A DNA stretch of 64,000 nucleotides from contig NZ_JACHJU010000001.1 of assembly GCF_014203795.1 (NCBI RefSeq), forward strand, positions 2,046,001-2,110,000, in the 5' to 3' direction. The first letter of the stretch is position 1. Each line of letters starts with the position of its first letter. The notes under the pieces were generated by a model, which was given only the letters and a program-made list of their open reading frames with translations, had not been told where the DNA came from and did no database searches. Shown one piece after another: positions 9,428 to 19,109 of this stretch. This DNA comes from Streptosporangium album. Lineage in GTDB: Bacteria > Actinomycetota > Actinomycetes > Streptosporangiales > Streptosporangiaceae. Made by a program: the position numbers and the translations under genes.

Positions 9428-10273
9428 CTACGCGCGGTTCTCGGCGATCCGCGCGAAATCCTCGACGGTGAGTTGCTCGCCCCGCTCCGAGGGGTCGATC
9501 CCGGCGGCGCGGAGCGCCTGCTCGGCGGCGGCGGCCGTACCGGCCCAGGAGGCCAGGGCGGCGCGCAGGGTCTTGCGACGCTGGGCGAAGGCGGCGTCGA
9601 CGACGGCGAAGACGTCCTCGCGGGCGGCCCTGGTCGAGGGCGGCTCGCGGCGCGTCATCGCGACGAGGCCGGAGTCGACGTTGGGGATCGGCCAGAAGAC
9701 CGTACGGCCGACCGGACCGGCCCGGCGGACGTCGGCGTACCAGGCCGCCTTGACCGAGGGGATGCCGTAAACCTTGGAACCGGGCCCGGCGGCCAGCCGG
9801 TCGGCGACCTCGGACTGGACCATGACCAGGATGGTGCGCAGGGACGGCAGGGTCTCCAACAGGTGTAACACCACCGGAACGGACACGTTGTAGGGCAGGT
9901 TGGCGACCAACGCGGTCGGCTTCTCCTGGGGCAGGTCGTCCGGCAGGACCCGCATGGCGTCGGCGAGCACGACGGTGAGACGGTCGGCGAACTCCGGAGC
10001 CCGCTCGGCGACGGTCAGCGGGAGCTGAGCGGCCAGGACCGGGTCGATCTCCACCGCCACCACGGCGCGGACCTCGGGAAGCAGCGCGAGGGTGAGCGAG
10101 CCCAGCCCGGGGCCGACCTCGATGACCACGTCGTCAGGCCGCAGCCCGGCGACCCGGACGATCCGGCGGACCGTACCGCCGTCGATCACGAAGTTCTGGC
10201 CGAGCTTCTTCGTCGGACGGATATCCAGCTTTTCCGCCAGATTACGTATCTCCACCGGACCCAGAAGGCTCAT
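9428..10273 (-). CDS. rsmA: 16S rRNA dimethyladenosine transferase
   Basis: RsmA (KsgA) dimethylates two adjacent adenosines in the 3' hairpin of 16S rRNA (A1518 and A1519, E. coli numbering). The 281-aa product has [13 protein letters not shown] at the N-terminus, the SAM-binding [15 protein letters not shown] (about residues 50-64) and the catalytic [16 protein letters not shown] motif that flips the target base. Length is normal. It is followed 107 bp later by ispE on the same strand. Confidence 0.96.
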   Translation of the reverse strand: MSLLGPVEIRNLAEKLDIRPTKKLGQNFVIDGGTVRRIVRVAGLRPDDVVIEVGPGLGSLTLALLPEVRAVVAVEIDPVLAAQLPLTVAERAPEFADRLTVVLADAMRVLPDDLPQEKPTALVANLPYNVSVPVVLHLLETLPSLRTILVMVQSEVADRLAAGPGSKVYGIPSVKAAWYADVRRAGPVGRTVFWPIPNVDSGLVAMTRREPPSTRAAREDVFAVVDAAFAQRRKTLRAALASWAGTAAAAEQALRAAGIDPSERGEQLTVEDFARIAENRA

Positions 10274-10429
10274 GCTGGTTCCCCGTCCGGCAAGATGCCG
10301 CCCGCCGGGCCGCCGGGCCCACGGAATCGTTCGCTGCGCTCACTCACGGATGCACTCCCCACGTCATCCGACAAGTTTCGCGCATCGAACACACTGTGAC
10401 GACGCGTCGGGAACACGGGAGACCCCGTT

Positions 10430-12025
10430 GTGGATAACGTTGCCATACGGGGGCTTGTCAGTATGGGAGGGAATCCGCCCCGTGATGAACACGTGAACCA
10501 GCCCGGTGTCGAGGGATTACGCCCCGGCGATCCCGAGCAGGTCGGGGGTTACCGGCTGCTCGGACGGCTCGGCGAGGGCGGCATGGGCACCGTCTATTTC
10601 GCGCTGGCCCCGACCGGACGGCCGGTGGCGGTCAAGATGGTCAAGGCGGAGTTCGCGGTCGAGGACGGGTTCGCCGCGAGGTTCCACACGGAGGTGGAGA
10701 ACGCCCGGCGCGTGGCCTCCTTCTGCACCGCCCAGGTGCTCGACAACGGCAACGGCGAGGACGGCCGGCCGTACATGGTCACCGAATACATCGCGGGCAC
10801 CCCGCTGTCCCGCCAGATCACCCAGCACGGCGCACTCGACCCCGGTCCCCTGCACGGCGTGGCCCTGGGGGTCGCCGCCGCGCTGGCCGCCATCCACGTC
10901 GCCGGGCTGGTCCACCGCGACCTCAAGCCCGCCAACGTGATCCTGTCCATGTCCGGCCCCCGCGTGATCGATTTCGGCATCGCCCGGGCACTGGACGCGA
11001 CCCACGGCTTCACCCGGTCGGGCGAGGTGCTCGGCAGCCCCGGCTGGTGGGCTCCCGAGCAGGTGCGCGGCCTGGAGATCACCCCGGCCGCAGACGTCTT
11101 CGCCTGGGGCTGCCTGATCGCCTACGCGGGCAACGGCCGCCACCCGTACGGCCGGGGCGATCTGATCACCATGGCCACCCGGCTGCTGAACACCCCGCCC
11201 GACCTGGGCGCGCTCCCCGCCCCGCTCGACGGCCTGGTGCGCCGGGCCACCGCGATGGACCCCTACCGGCGGCCCAGCGCGCAGGACCTGCTGATCGCAC
11301 TGGTCGGCGGCGGGATAGCGGCACCGGGCGAGGCGGCACCGGTCCCGGAGGACCCGCCCACCCTGATCGCCATCGACATGCTCAGCCGGTCGTGGCGGGC
11401 GCCGGCCAATGTGGAGCCCGACTCCACCCGGATCCTCGGCGTGCCCGCCGTGGACGCTCCCCCGGCCGCTCCCGCCCCGTCCGCTCCGGCCGGCGCCGGG
11501 GAGCGGCCGGCCCGGCGGCGGTGGCCGCTCGTCGGTGCGGCCGTCGCGGCGGCCCTGGCGGTCACGGCCGCCGTGCTGGTCAACGCGGGTGGCGGAGCCG
11601 GCGGGGCGACGCCGTCCACGGCCGTCGCCACCGCGGGCGCGGGCGTCACCGACGTGGGCCGGCGGATCGCGACGGGCTCCTTCGTCGAGGATCCACAACT
11701 GCTCATCCCCCAGGCCCCCCGGTGCGGCCTGACCGGTTACCAGGGCGCCGTCCCGGCCCGCGGCCGGTTCTGCGCGGTCCGGTGGACCCTGCTCAACACG
11801 GCGGGCCAGGCTTTTCCGATCAGCCGCGCCCCGCTCACCCTGGTGGACGACCGCGGCTCGGCACACAGCCCCGAGCCGGTCTCCACGGGCCTGCCGGGCA
11901 CGCTGGCTCCCGGCGGCAAAGTGGACGGAGTCCTCGTCTACGACCTGCCCCCGGCCCGTAGACCGCTGAAGCTGACCGGCCGCGTGATCGAGGGCGGCAA
12001 GAGCATCGAGGTGAGGCTGTCATGA
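10430..12025 (+). CDS. Membrane-anchored serine/threonine protein kinase
   Basis: The product of 531 aa starts with a PknB-type kinase domain: glycine-rich loop GEGGMGTVY (residues 48-56), ATP lysine K69, catalytic HRD with D164 in VHRDLKPANVIL, and DFGIA. A proline-rich linker leads to one membrane helix (about 362-385, WPLVGAAVAAALAVTAAVLV) and an extracytoplasmic domain of about 145 residues without PASTA repeats; it resembles an immunoglobulin-like domain with two cysteines (PRCGLTGY and RGRFCAVRW). The GTG at 10430 has GGGAGA upstream; ATG 10463 or GTG 10493 are possible later starts. The stop overlaps the FG-GAP gene by 4 bp (ATGA), implying coupled expression. Confidence 0.92.
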   Translation: MDNVAIRGLVSMGGNPPRDEHVNQPGVEGLRPGDPEQVGGYRLLGRLGEGGMGTVYFALAPTGRPVAVKMVKAEFAVEDGFAARFHTEVENARRVASFCTAQVLDNGNGEDGRPYMVTEYIAGTPLSRQITQHGALDPGPLHGVALGVAAALAAIHVAGLVHRDLKPANVILSMSGPRVIDFGIARALDATHGFTRSGEVLGSPGWWAPEQVRGLEITPAADVFAWGCLIAYAGNGRHPYGRGDLITMATRLLNTPPDLGALPAPLDGLVRRATAMDPYRRPSAQDLLIALVGGGIAAPGEAAPVPEDPPTLIAIDMLSRSWRAPANVEPDSTRILGVPAVDAPPAAPAPSAPAGAGERPARRRWPLVGAAVAAALAVTAAVLVNAGGGAGGATPSTAVATAGAGVTDVGRRIATGSFVEDPQLLIPQAPRCGLTGYQGAVPARGRFCAVRWTLLNTAGQAFPISRAPLTLVDDRGSAHSPEPVSTGLPGTLAPGGKVDGVLVYDLPPARRPLKLTGRVIEGGKSIEVRLS

Positions 12026-13395
12026 GGCTCCTGGCGTCCCTGCTGGTCGCGGTGGTGTTTACGGTGCCGCCGGTGCTCCCCGGACTGGCCGCGGCCTCTG
12101 CCGACTGCTCCGCGGCGAGCGGGAGCGACTTCGACGGCGACGGCACGGACGACGTGGCGGTCGGCGACCCGTCCGCGGATCTGGCCGGGGCCGGCGGCGC
12201 CGGAGCCGTGCACGTGCTGTTCGGCCGGGGTGCGGGCGGGACCGTCGTGAGCGCTCCCGAGCCCGGCGCGGGCGACGGTTTCGGATGGTCGGTGAAGCTG
12301 ACCCACCTGGATGCCGACCGCTGCGCCGACCTGCTGATCGGCGCGCCGTACGCGGACGTGGCGGGAGAGCGGGACGCGGGCGCGGTCTACGCCGTGTACG
12401 GCGGGGCGCAGCGCAGAACGGTCCGCGTGGTCGCCCCCCGGCCGGAGCCCGACGCCCACTTCGGCTGGTCCCTGGCCTCCGGCGGGACCCTCGTCGCGGT
12501 CGGCGCGCCGTACGAGGACGCCGACGGGGTCGCCGACGCGGGGTCGGTATACCTGTTCGAGGCCGGCGGGCTCGGCGGCGCCCGGCGGATCTCCCAGGAC
12601 AGCGCGGGGGTCTCCGGCAACAGCGAGGTCGGCGACATGTTCGGCTGGTCGGTGGCGATCGGCAGGCTGGGAGGCGTCGCCGAGGAGGCGGATCTCGTGG
12701 TCGGCGCCCCGTACGAGAACGACGACGGGGTGGGACGGCAGAACGGCGAGGGGAAGACCGACTCGGGATCGATCGCCGTGCTCTTCGATGTGCGGAACTC
12801 CCAGGGGAGGTACACCGGCAGGAAGTGGGATCTGCACGAGATCGTCGACACCGACGCGGGCGACCGGTTCGGCTACGCGATGGCCTACGCGCAGGAGGGG
12901 GACGTGGGCTACCTGGCGGTGAGCGCGCCGCTCGGCGACGGCGGGCGGGTGAAGGACTCCGGGCTGGTCACGCTCTTCCAGGCGTCCAGCACCGCGGAGA
13001 TCACCCCTGCGGGCACCTTCGACCAGGGTGCGGAGGGCGCGCCCGGAGAAGGGTACGGCTTCTCCCTGGCGCTCACCGCGGAGGGAGGGGTCCGGCTGGC
13101 CGTGGGGGTTCCGTTCGACGGGCCGGACCAGCGGGGTGGCGTGTGGGTGATTCCGGTGGGGGATCCGGGCCAGGCCCGGCTGGCCGCCCAGGGCGGGGCC
13201 GGCGACCACGTCGGCTGGGCGGTGGGGTTCAGCGGGAACCGCCTGGTGACCGGTGCGCCGGACAAGGGCACTCCGGGGGCGCTGACGCTGCTGGGCCGTA
13301 ACGACGCCACCGGAATCCCGCTCGCGCCCGGGGCCGGTCAGGTGCCCCTCATCGACGGCGGCGGCTCGGTCGACTTCGGCGCGGCGGTGGGCTGA
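12022..13395 (+). CDS. Secreted FG-GAP repeat (integrin-alpha-like beta-propeller) protein
   Basis: The first 27 residues form a Sec signal peptide ending in AAASA. The mature part has about seven FG-GAP blades with recurring FGWSV, FGWSL and FGYAM strands, and calcium-loop-like motifs such as DFDGDGTDDVAVGDP and LDADRCADLLIGAPYAD. These build a seven-bladed propeller used for binding to surfaces or ligands. The start codon overlaps the stop of the membrane kinase gene, so the propeller may act with or be sensed by the kinase's outer domain; that link is inferred from coupling alone. 457 aa. Confidence 0.88.
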   Translation: MRLLASLLVAVVFTVPPVLPGLAAASADCSAASGSDFDGDGTDDVAVGDPSADLAGAGGAGAVHVLFGRGAGGTVVSAPEPGAGDGFGWSVKLTHLDADRCADLLIGAPYADVAGERDAGAVYAVYGGAQRRTVRVVAPRPEPDAHFGWSLASGGTLVAVGAPYEDADGVADAGSVYLFEAGGLGGARRISQDSAGVSGNSEVGDMFGWSVAIGRLGGVAEEADLVVGAPYENDDGVGRQNGEGKTDSGSIAVLFDVRNSQGRYTGRKWDLHEIVDTDAGDRFGYAMAYAQEGDVGYLAVSAPLGDGGRVKDSGLVTLFQASSTAEITPAGTFDQGAEGAPGEGYGFSLALTAEGGVRLAVGVPFDGPDQRGGVWVIPVGDPGQARLAAQGGAGDHVGWAVGFSGNRLVTGAPDKGTPGALTLLGRNDATGIPLAPGAGQVPLIDGGGSVDFGAAVG

Positions 13396-13409
13396 GCTCC
13401 CGCGGCGGG

Positions 13410-14270
13410 TCACCAGGGACCGAAGACGGTCTCCCCGTTCGCGTTGATGGCCGAGGCGAGCTCGGCCGCCTCCATCCCCTTGACCTCGGCCAGGCAGCGC
13501 AGCGTGAGGGGGATGAGATAGGGCGCGTTGGGCTTGCCCCGGTGCGGGGTCGGCGGGAGGTAGGGGGCGTCCGTCTCGACGAGCATCAGCTCCCTGGGCG
13601 CGACCGCCGCCGCCTCGCGCAGGTAGGCGGCGTTCTTGTAGGTGACCGGGCCGGAGAAGGACATGAAGTAACCGGCCTCGGCGCACTTCCCCGCCATCTC
13701 CGCGTCACCGGAGAAGCTGTGGAAGACCACGATCTCCGGGGCGCCCTGGTCGGCCAGCACGCGCAGCACGTCGTCGTGGGCCTCGCGGTCGTGGATCACC
13801 AGGGCCTTGCCGGCCCGCTTGGCGATCTCGATGTGCGCCCGGAAGCTCGCGTGCTGGTCGTCCTTGGACGCCCAGTCGCGGTAGTAGTCGAGACCGGTCT
13901 CCCCCACCGCCCTGACGTGGGGGAGCCGGGCCAGCTCCTCGATCTCGGCGAGGGTCTCCGGCGTCGAGGCGTGCGCCTCGTTGGGGTGGATCGCCACCCC
14001 GGCGTAGACGTCGGCGTGCAGCCCCGCCGTGTCGGCGTTCCAGCGTGAGGACGGCAGGTCGTAGCCGATCGTGACGAGCCGGGTCACGCCGACCGCGCGG
14101 GCCTCCCTGAGGATCCCCTCGACGCTCGCCCGAGCCGCCTGGGCGGCTTGGGCGACGGGGTCTCCCGAGGACGCCTGGCGGTTTCCCACCATGATGTCCA
14201 GGTGGCAGTGGCTGTCGAACACCTCGGTGGCCAGAGGTTCGGGGGCGGCGGGAAGCTTCGTCGTGCTCAC
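13410..14270 (-). CDS. tatD: TatD family metal-dependent hydrolase
   Basis: A TIM-barrel amidohydrolase with two-metal site ligands in VFDSHCHLD, GETGLDYYRDW, VIHDREAHDD, VFHSFSGDAE and ETDAPYLPP, the standard TatD/YcfH set; members act as 3'-5' exonucleases or D-aminoacyl-tRNA deacylase-like enzymes. A longer frame reaches 14411 but its first 47 residues are arginine-rich and not conserved. The GTG at 14270 (VSTTKLPAAPEP) gives a 286-aa protein of normal length. It lies downstream of metG on the same strand, a common actinobacterial neighbour pair (metG-tatD-rsmA). Confidence 0.92.
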   Translation of the reverse strand: MSTTKLPAAPEPLATEVFDSHCHLDIMVGNRQASSGDPVAQAAQAARASVEGILREARAVGVTRLVTIGYDLPSSRWNADTAGLHADVYAGVAIHPNEAHASTPETLAEIEELARLPHVRAVGETGLDYYRDWASKDDQHASFRAHIEIAKRAGKALVIHDREAHDDVLRVLADQGAPEIVVFHSFSGDAEMAGKCAEAGYFMSFSGPVTYKNAAYLREAAAVAPRELMLVETDAPYLPPTPHRGKPNAPYLIPLTLRCLAEVKGMEAAELASAINANGETVFGPW

Positions 14271-14421
14271 GCAGCCCAACCTACCGAGGAGCCGGTACGG
14301 CTCCGCACCGTCCCGCCGATCCCACCCCGGCGGGATCGGGCCTCCCGGGCCGCGGGATCGGCGGCGTCCCCGCCGATCGCCGTGACGGGATCGGCGGGGC
14401 GCCTGCCGCATCGGAGGCGTG

Positions 14422-16203
14422 TCACCCGTTCAGGCGGGCGAGCTCCTCATCGACGATCTTCGAGTCGAGCTTGGGGAACAGCGGGGTCGGCGGGGCGAGC
14501 GGGGTACCGGCCTGGATCGGGGTCGACTCCCAGCGCGCGGCGCCCTCGTAGGAGCCGGTGATGATCGGGTAGGTCCGCCCGTCGTCGTCGGTGACCTCGT
14601 GGATCTCCGGCATGCCCGACCAGACGCCGGTGCCGCCGAGCATCGCGTAGATCTTGTTGGAGGAGTTGGGCAGGACCGGGGTGAGCAGGGTCTTGGCGTC
14701 GTCGACGACCTGCAGGGCCACGTGGAGGATGGTCGCGACCCGCGCGGGGTCGTCCTTGATCTTCCAGGGCTCCTGCTCGGCCAGATACTTGTTGGCCTCG
14801 CGGATGACCTCGAACGCCTCGTTCGTCGCGTTCTTGAACCGGCAGTGCTCCAGCTCGGCGGCGGCCTTGGGGAAGGCGGCGCGGCTGCGCTCCAGCATCG
14901 CCTGGTCGGCGGTGGTGAGATCGCCCAGCTCGGGGATGACGCCGAAGTTCTTGGCGGCCATCGAGATCGAGCGGTTGACCAGGTTGCCCCAGGCGGCCAC
15001 CAGCTCGCCGTTGTTGCGGTTGAGGAACTCCGACCAGGTGAAGTCGGTGTCCTGGGTCTCCGGGCCGGCCACCGCGATGTAGTAGCGCAGCGCGTCGGCG
15101 TCGTAGCGCTCCAGGAAGTCGCGCACGTAGATGACGACCTGGCGCGAGGAGGAGAACTTGCGCCCCTCCATGGTCAGGAACTCGCTGGAGACGACCTCGG
15201 AGGGCAGGTTCAGCGCGCCGAGAGAGCCCGGCTTGCCGTCACGGGCCCCCTTGCCGTTGTAGCCGAGCAGCAGCGCCGGCCAGATCTCGGCGTGGAAGAC
15301 GATGTTGTCCTTGCCCATGAAGTAGTAGCTGAGGGCCTCGGGGTCCTGCCACCACCGCCGCCAGGCGTCCGGGTCTCCGGAGCGGCGGGCCCACTCGATG
15401 GAGGCGCTGAGATAGCCGATGACGGCGTCGAACCAGACGTAGAGCCGCTTGTTGGGCTGGTCGCGCCAGCCGTCCAGCGGGATCGGCACGCCCCAGTCGA
15501 GGTCGCGGCTCATCGCGCGGGGCTGCAGGTCGCCGAGCATGTTGAGGGCGAACTTCAGCACGTTGGTCCGCCACTCGCCCTGCTTGGACTCGAGCCAGGA
15601 CGCCAGCACCTCGCCGAACGCGGGCAGGTCGAGCATGAAGTGCTCGGTCTCCACGAAGTCGGGCGTCTCGCCGTTGATCCTGCTGACCGGGTTGATCAGC
15701 TGGATCGGGTCGAGCTGGTTGCCGCAGTTGTCGCACTGGTCGCCGCGGGCGCTGTCGTAGCCGCAGATCGGGCAGGTGCCCTCGATGTAGCGGTCGGGCA
15801 GGGTGCGGCCGGTGGACGGTGAGATCGCGCCCATCGTGGTCTTGGGGAAGATGTAACCGTTGTCGTACAGACCCTTGAAGATCTCCTGCACGACGGCGTA
15901 GTGGTTCTCGGTCGTGGTCCGGGTGAACAGGTCGTAGGAGAGCCCCAGCGCCTGGAGATCCTCGACGATCACCCGGTTGTAACGGTCGGCGAGCTCGCGT
16001 GCGGTCACGCCCTCGTTGTCGGCCTGCACCTGGATCGGAGTGCCGTGCTCGTCGGTCCCGCTCACCATCAGGACCTTGTTGCCCGCCATCCGCTGGTAAC
16101 GGCTGAAGATGTCGGACGGCACGCCGAATCCGGAGACGTGCCCGATGTGGCGGGGGCCGTTGGCGTAGGGCCAGGCGACGGCGGTCAGGATGTGCTGGGA
16201 CAT
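14422..16203 (-). CDS. metG: Methionyl-tRNA synthetase
   Basis: A 593-aa class I aminoacyl-tRNA synthetase charging tRNA-Met. The HIGH-type motif is HIGH in [10 protein letters not shown] (about residues 17-26), and the second ATP motif KMSKS appears as KFSSSR. A zinc knuckle [18 protein letters not shown] sits in the connective domain. Length and the lack of a C-terminal tRNA-binding extension match actinobacterial MetG. The tatD gene follows on the same strand. Confidence 0.97.
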   Translation of the reverse strand: MSQHILTAVAWPYANGPRHIGHVSGFGVPSDIFSRYQRMAGNKVLMVSGTDEHGTPIQVQADNEGVTARELADRYNRVIVEDLQALGLSYDLFTRTTTENHYAVVQEIFKGLYDNGYIFPKTTMGAISPSTGRTLPDRYIEGTCPICGYDSARGDQCDNCGNQLDPIQLINPVSRINGETPDFVETEHFMLDLPAFGEVLASWLESKQGEWRTNVLKFALNMLGDLQPRAMSRDLDWGVPIPLDGWRDQPNKRLYVWFDAVIGYLSASIEWARRSGDPDAWRRWWQDPEALSYYFMGKDNIVFHAEIWPALLLGYNGKGARDGKPGSLGALNLPSEVVSSEFLTMEGRKFSSSRQVVIYVRDFLERYDADALRYYIAVAGPETQDTDFTWSEFLNRNNGELVAAWGNLVNRSISMAAKNFGVIPELGDLTTADQAMLERSRAAFPKAAAELEHCRFKNATNEAFEVIREANKYLAEQEPWKIKDDPARVATILHVALQVVDDAKTLLTPVLPNSSNKIYAMLGGTGVWSGMPEIHEVTDDDGRTYPIITGSYEGAARWESTPIQAGTPLAPPTPLFPKLDSKIVDEELARLNG

Positions 16204-16228
16204 GAGGACAAGCCTAAGGGACGCGAGC

Positions 16229-17473
16229 TCAGGCCTTGGTGCTCTCCCGGTTTACGGTTTTGCCGCCCTCCCGGGTCACGGCTTCGGCGGCCTCCTCCGC
16301 GGCGGAGGCGGCCACGTCGATGGGCGTCTCCCTGGTGCGGCGGATGCCCAGGATGCTGATGAACAGCGACGCGAAGATGGTCTGGAAGCTCATGATCAGC
16401 GCGGTGGCCGAGGGCACGACCAGGCGCAGCGACTCCGACGGGATCAGCGTGCCGAAGCTGCGCGTCTGCCAGTGGACCAGCGAGGCGACCAGGCCGCCGA
16501 GACCGGCCAGGGCCAGCAGACCGCCGGCGATCAGGCCCTTCTCCAGGCTCACGATGTCGACGAGCTTGCGCACCCGCCTGTCCTCCGGCAGGAAGCCCTC
16601 CTCCGCCGCGTACACCTTGGTGAACACCGCGAACAGCACCGCCTGGAAGCCGATCACCAGCGCGGCCGAGGCGCCGACCAGGGTGTCGACGTCGAAGGCG
16701 AGCTTGCCGATGTAGACCGGCCCGAAGGTCAGGGCGGTGCCCCCGACCAGGCCGACGGTCATCAGGACCAGGCCGGGGATGAGGAACAGCCAGCGCGGGC
16801 TGTAGAGCATCAGGAAGCGCAGGTGGCGCCAGCCGTCACGCCAGGAACGCAGGTGCGGCGGGCGGGAGCGGCCGTCGGGCGACAGCGTGGTGGGCACCTC
16901 GCGCACGTCCAGCCCGGACAGCGTCGAGCGCACCACCATCTCGCTGGCGAACTCCATGCCGCCGGTCTGCAGACCGAGCTTGAGGATGGAGTCACGCCGG
17001 AAACCCCGCAGGCCGCAGTGGAAGTCACCGATGGCGCTGGGGAAGAACAGGCGGCCGATGAAGGAGAGCACCGGGTTGCCGAGGTAGCGGTGGAGCGGGG
17101 GCATGGCGCCCGGCGCGATGCCGCCCTTGAACCGGTTGCCCATCACCAGGTCGGCCCCGTCGCGCAGCTGCTCGACGAACGGCAGCAGCGCGGTGAAGTC
17201 GTAGGAGTCGTCGGCGTCGCCCATGATGACGTATCGGCCGCGCGCCGCCCGGATGCCGCCCATGAGCGCGTTTCCGTAGCCCTTGGCGTCCACGTGCACG
17301 ACCCGGGCACCCGCGTCTCGCGCGAGCTGCTGCGAGCCGTCGGTGCTGCCGTTGTCGGCGATCAGCACCTCTCCGTCTATCCCGTGTTCCCGCATGCAGG
17401 CCAGTGCCTTGCGTACGCAGGTCTCCACGGTCTCCGCCTCATTCAAACAAGGCATCACCACGGTCAGTTCCAC
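16229..17473 (-). CDS. GT2 glycosyltransferase with C-terminal membrane helices (DPM-synthase type)
   Basis: The N-terminal GT-A fold has [16 protein letters not shown], the nucleotide region [13 protein letters not shown] and the DXD-type GDADDSYDF. The family transfers sugars from nucleotide donors to polyprenyl phosphate, as in polyprenyl-phosphate-mannose or -glucose synthesis. From about residue 225 four hydrophobic helices follow, as in membrane-bound homologs. Two downstream protein mannosyltransferase genes need a polyprenyl-P-sugar donor, so this enzyme may supply it; the sugar is not proven. 414 aa, divergent from the next gene with about 100 bp between. Confidence 0.85.
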   Translation of the reverse strand: MELTVVMPCLNEAETVETCVRKALACMREHGIDGEVLIADNGSTDGSQQLARDAGARVVHVDAKGYGNALMGGIRAARGRYVIMGDADDSYDFTALLPFVEQLRDGADLVMGNRFKGGIAPGAMPPLHRYLGNPVLSFIGRLFFPSAIGDFHCGLRGFRRDSILKLGLQTGGMEFASEMVVRSTLSGLDVREVPTTLSPDGRSRPPHLRSWRDGWRHLRFLMLYSPRWLFLIPGLVLMTVGLVGGTALTFGPVYIGKLAFDVDTLVGASAALVIGFQAVLFAVFTKVYAAEEGFLPEDRRVRKLVDIVSLEKGLIAGGLLALAGLGGLVASLVHWQTRSFGTLIPSESLRLVVPSATALIMSFQTIFASLFISILGIRRTRETPIDVAASAAEEAAEAVTREGGKTVNRESTKA

Positions 17474-17573
17474 GTCTCAACCCCTCATTACGGCACAGAC
17501 CAATCTCATCATGATGCCCTCTGTCGTCTACTGCGCGGGTCAACTCCGTGAAACGACTGGCATCCTGTAATGC

Positions 17574-19109
17574 ATGGTGACCGTTGCCGAACGAGCACAC
17601 ATGGACACGCCTCCAGCGGACTGGGCCGCGCGTCTGTGGGCTTTCCTGCGCCGTCACCGCCTCTTCGCGGCCGTGCTCTCGCTGGCCTTCGTGCTGCGTG
17701 TGGTCGCCATGATCGGGTACGGCCCGGCTCTGTGGTTCAACGACTCCTTCGAATACGTCTCGGGGGCGATCAACCCCGGGAGACCCAGTGCCCTGCGCCC
17801 GAACGGTTATTCCTTCTGGCTCCTCCTGTTGCGGCCCTTCCACAGTTTCGGTCTGGTGGCCTTCACCCAGCATCTGATGGGCCTGTCCGTCGGGGTGCTG
17901 GTCTACGCCCTGCTGCGCAAGAGGTTCGGCCTGCCCGGCTGGGGGGCGACGCTGGCCACGCTACCCGTCCTGTTCGACGCCTACCAGATGCAGCTCGAAC
18001 ACCTGGTCATGTCCGACACGATGTTCATGCTGCTGGTGGTGGGCGTCATCACGCTGGTGCTCTGGCATCCGAAGCCGTCGTGGCGGCTCGGCGTGATGAT
18101 CGGCCTGCTGCTCGCCCTCACCGCGCTCACCCGATCGATCGGGCTGCCGATCCTCGTGCTGGTCGGGGTCTACATGCTGGTCAAACGGACCGGTTGGAAG
18201 CCGATCGCGGCCATGGTCACGGCGTGTGCGATCCCAGTGGTCGGCTACATGTCCTGGTTCGCCTCGACGTACGGCAACCTCGCGATGACCAACAGCGACG
18301 GCGCGATCCTCTACATGCGGACCGCGCTGTTCGCCGACTGCCAGAAGATGGGGGTCGACCCCCGCAAGGAGCTGGAGCTCGCCCTGCTGTGCATCAGCGC
18401 CCCGCCGGACCGGCGCGGCCTCTCCGGGCAGAGCTTCCTCTGGTGGGCCAGCGGGACCTCCGGCCAGCGCTTCCACGCGTTCGGGACGGGCAGCACGTTC
18501 ACCCCGCAGGTGAACCAGACCGCCGGGACGTTCGCCAAGCGGGCCATCCTGTCCCAGCCCGGCGACTACCTCGCCCGGGTCGGCCTCGACTTCGTCCGCG
18601 GTTTCCAGTGGGGAAGGCCGCAGTTCCCCGACGCCAAGACCTACCTGCAGTACGAGTTCCCCTTCGAGGACAGGGTGCTGCCGTCCTGGTCCTCCTACAA
18701 GGGCACCAGCGACGGCGACGCGCGCAAGTACGACCCGGGCCTGCCGACGGCCATGATCGACGGTATGCCGAAGGTGATCGGCACCCGGCTCCACGAGCCG
18801 TGGGCCACCTTCATGCAGGACTACCAGCGGATCGTCCGGCTGCCGGGCACCCTGATCGCTGTCCTGTTGCTGGTCGGCCTGGCCGGGGTGGTGACACACT
18901 GGCGCACGCTGGGAGGTCCGGTGCTCCTGCCCTGGCTGGCGGCCTTCGGCCTCATCCTGGCCCCGGCCGCGACCGCCGAGTTCGACTACCGCTACCTGCT
19001 GCCCGCCGTGCCCCTGGCCTGTCTCGCCGCCGCGATCTCCCTGCGCAGGGGATGCACTAGACCCAGCGCGCCAGCAGCATCCGTGCCCACCACTGAGCGT
19101 GCGGAATGA
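17574..19109 (+). CDS. Multi-pass membrane protein, GT-C (ArnT/PMT-like) glycosyltransferase
   Basis: A 511-aa protein with about ten membrane helices. An acidic motif WFNDSFEYVSG follows the first helix, at the place where GT-C enzymes carry catalytic aspartates that take sugars from polyprenyl-phosphate donors. A large loop of about 140 residues (approx. 240-380) between helices is probably extracytoplasmic. I do not recognise a specific family member. The gene overlaps the convergent pmt gene by 53 bp at their 3' ends. The divergent GT2 enzyme upstream could make its donor. ATG 17574 is used; GTG 17577 or ATG 17601 are alternatives. Confidence 0.75.
   Translation: MVTVAERAHMDTPPADWAARLWAFLRRHRLFAAVLSLAFVLRVVAMIGYGPALWFNDSFEYVSGAINPGRPSALRPNGYSFWLLLLRPFHSFGLVAFTQHLMGLSVGVLVYALLRKRFGLPGWGATLATLPVLFDAYQMQLEHLVMSDTMFMLLVVGVITLVLWHPKPSWRLGVMIGLLLALTALTRSIGLPILVLVGVYMLVKRTGWKPIAAMVTACAIPVVGYMSWFASTYGNLAMTNSDGAILYMRTALFADCQKMGVDPRKELELALLCISAPPDRRGLSGQSFLWWASGTSGQRFHAFGTGSTFTPQVNQTAGTFAKRAILSQPGDYLARVGLDFVRGFQWGRPQFPDAKTYLQYEFPFEDRVLPSWSSYKGTSDGDARKYDPGLPTAMIDGMPKVIGTRLHEPWATFMQDYQRIVRLPGTLIAVLLLVGLAGVVTHWRTLGGPVLLPWLAAFGLILAPAATAEFDYRYLLPAVPLACLAAAISLRRGCTRPSAPAASVPTTERAE

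Noticed and set aside
6720-9770. Very long (1016 aa) open frame on the plus strand
   Set aside because: It is antisense to the ABC-F, ispE and rsmA genes and is G/R/A/Q-rich as expected from GC-rich codon bias; no protein motif fits.
10274-10429. Possible riboswitch or small RNA between rsmA and the kinase gene
   Set aside because: Only a short GC hairpin near the start codon (ACGGG...CCCGT) is visible; no conserved RNA architecture can be recognised.
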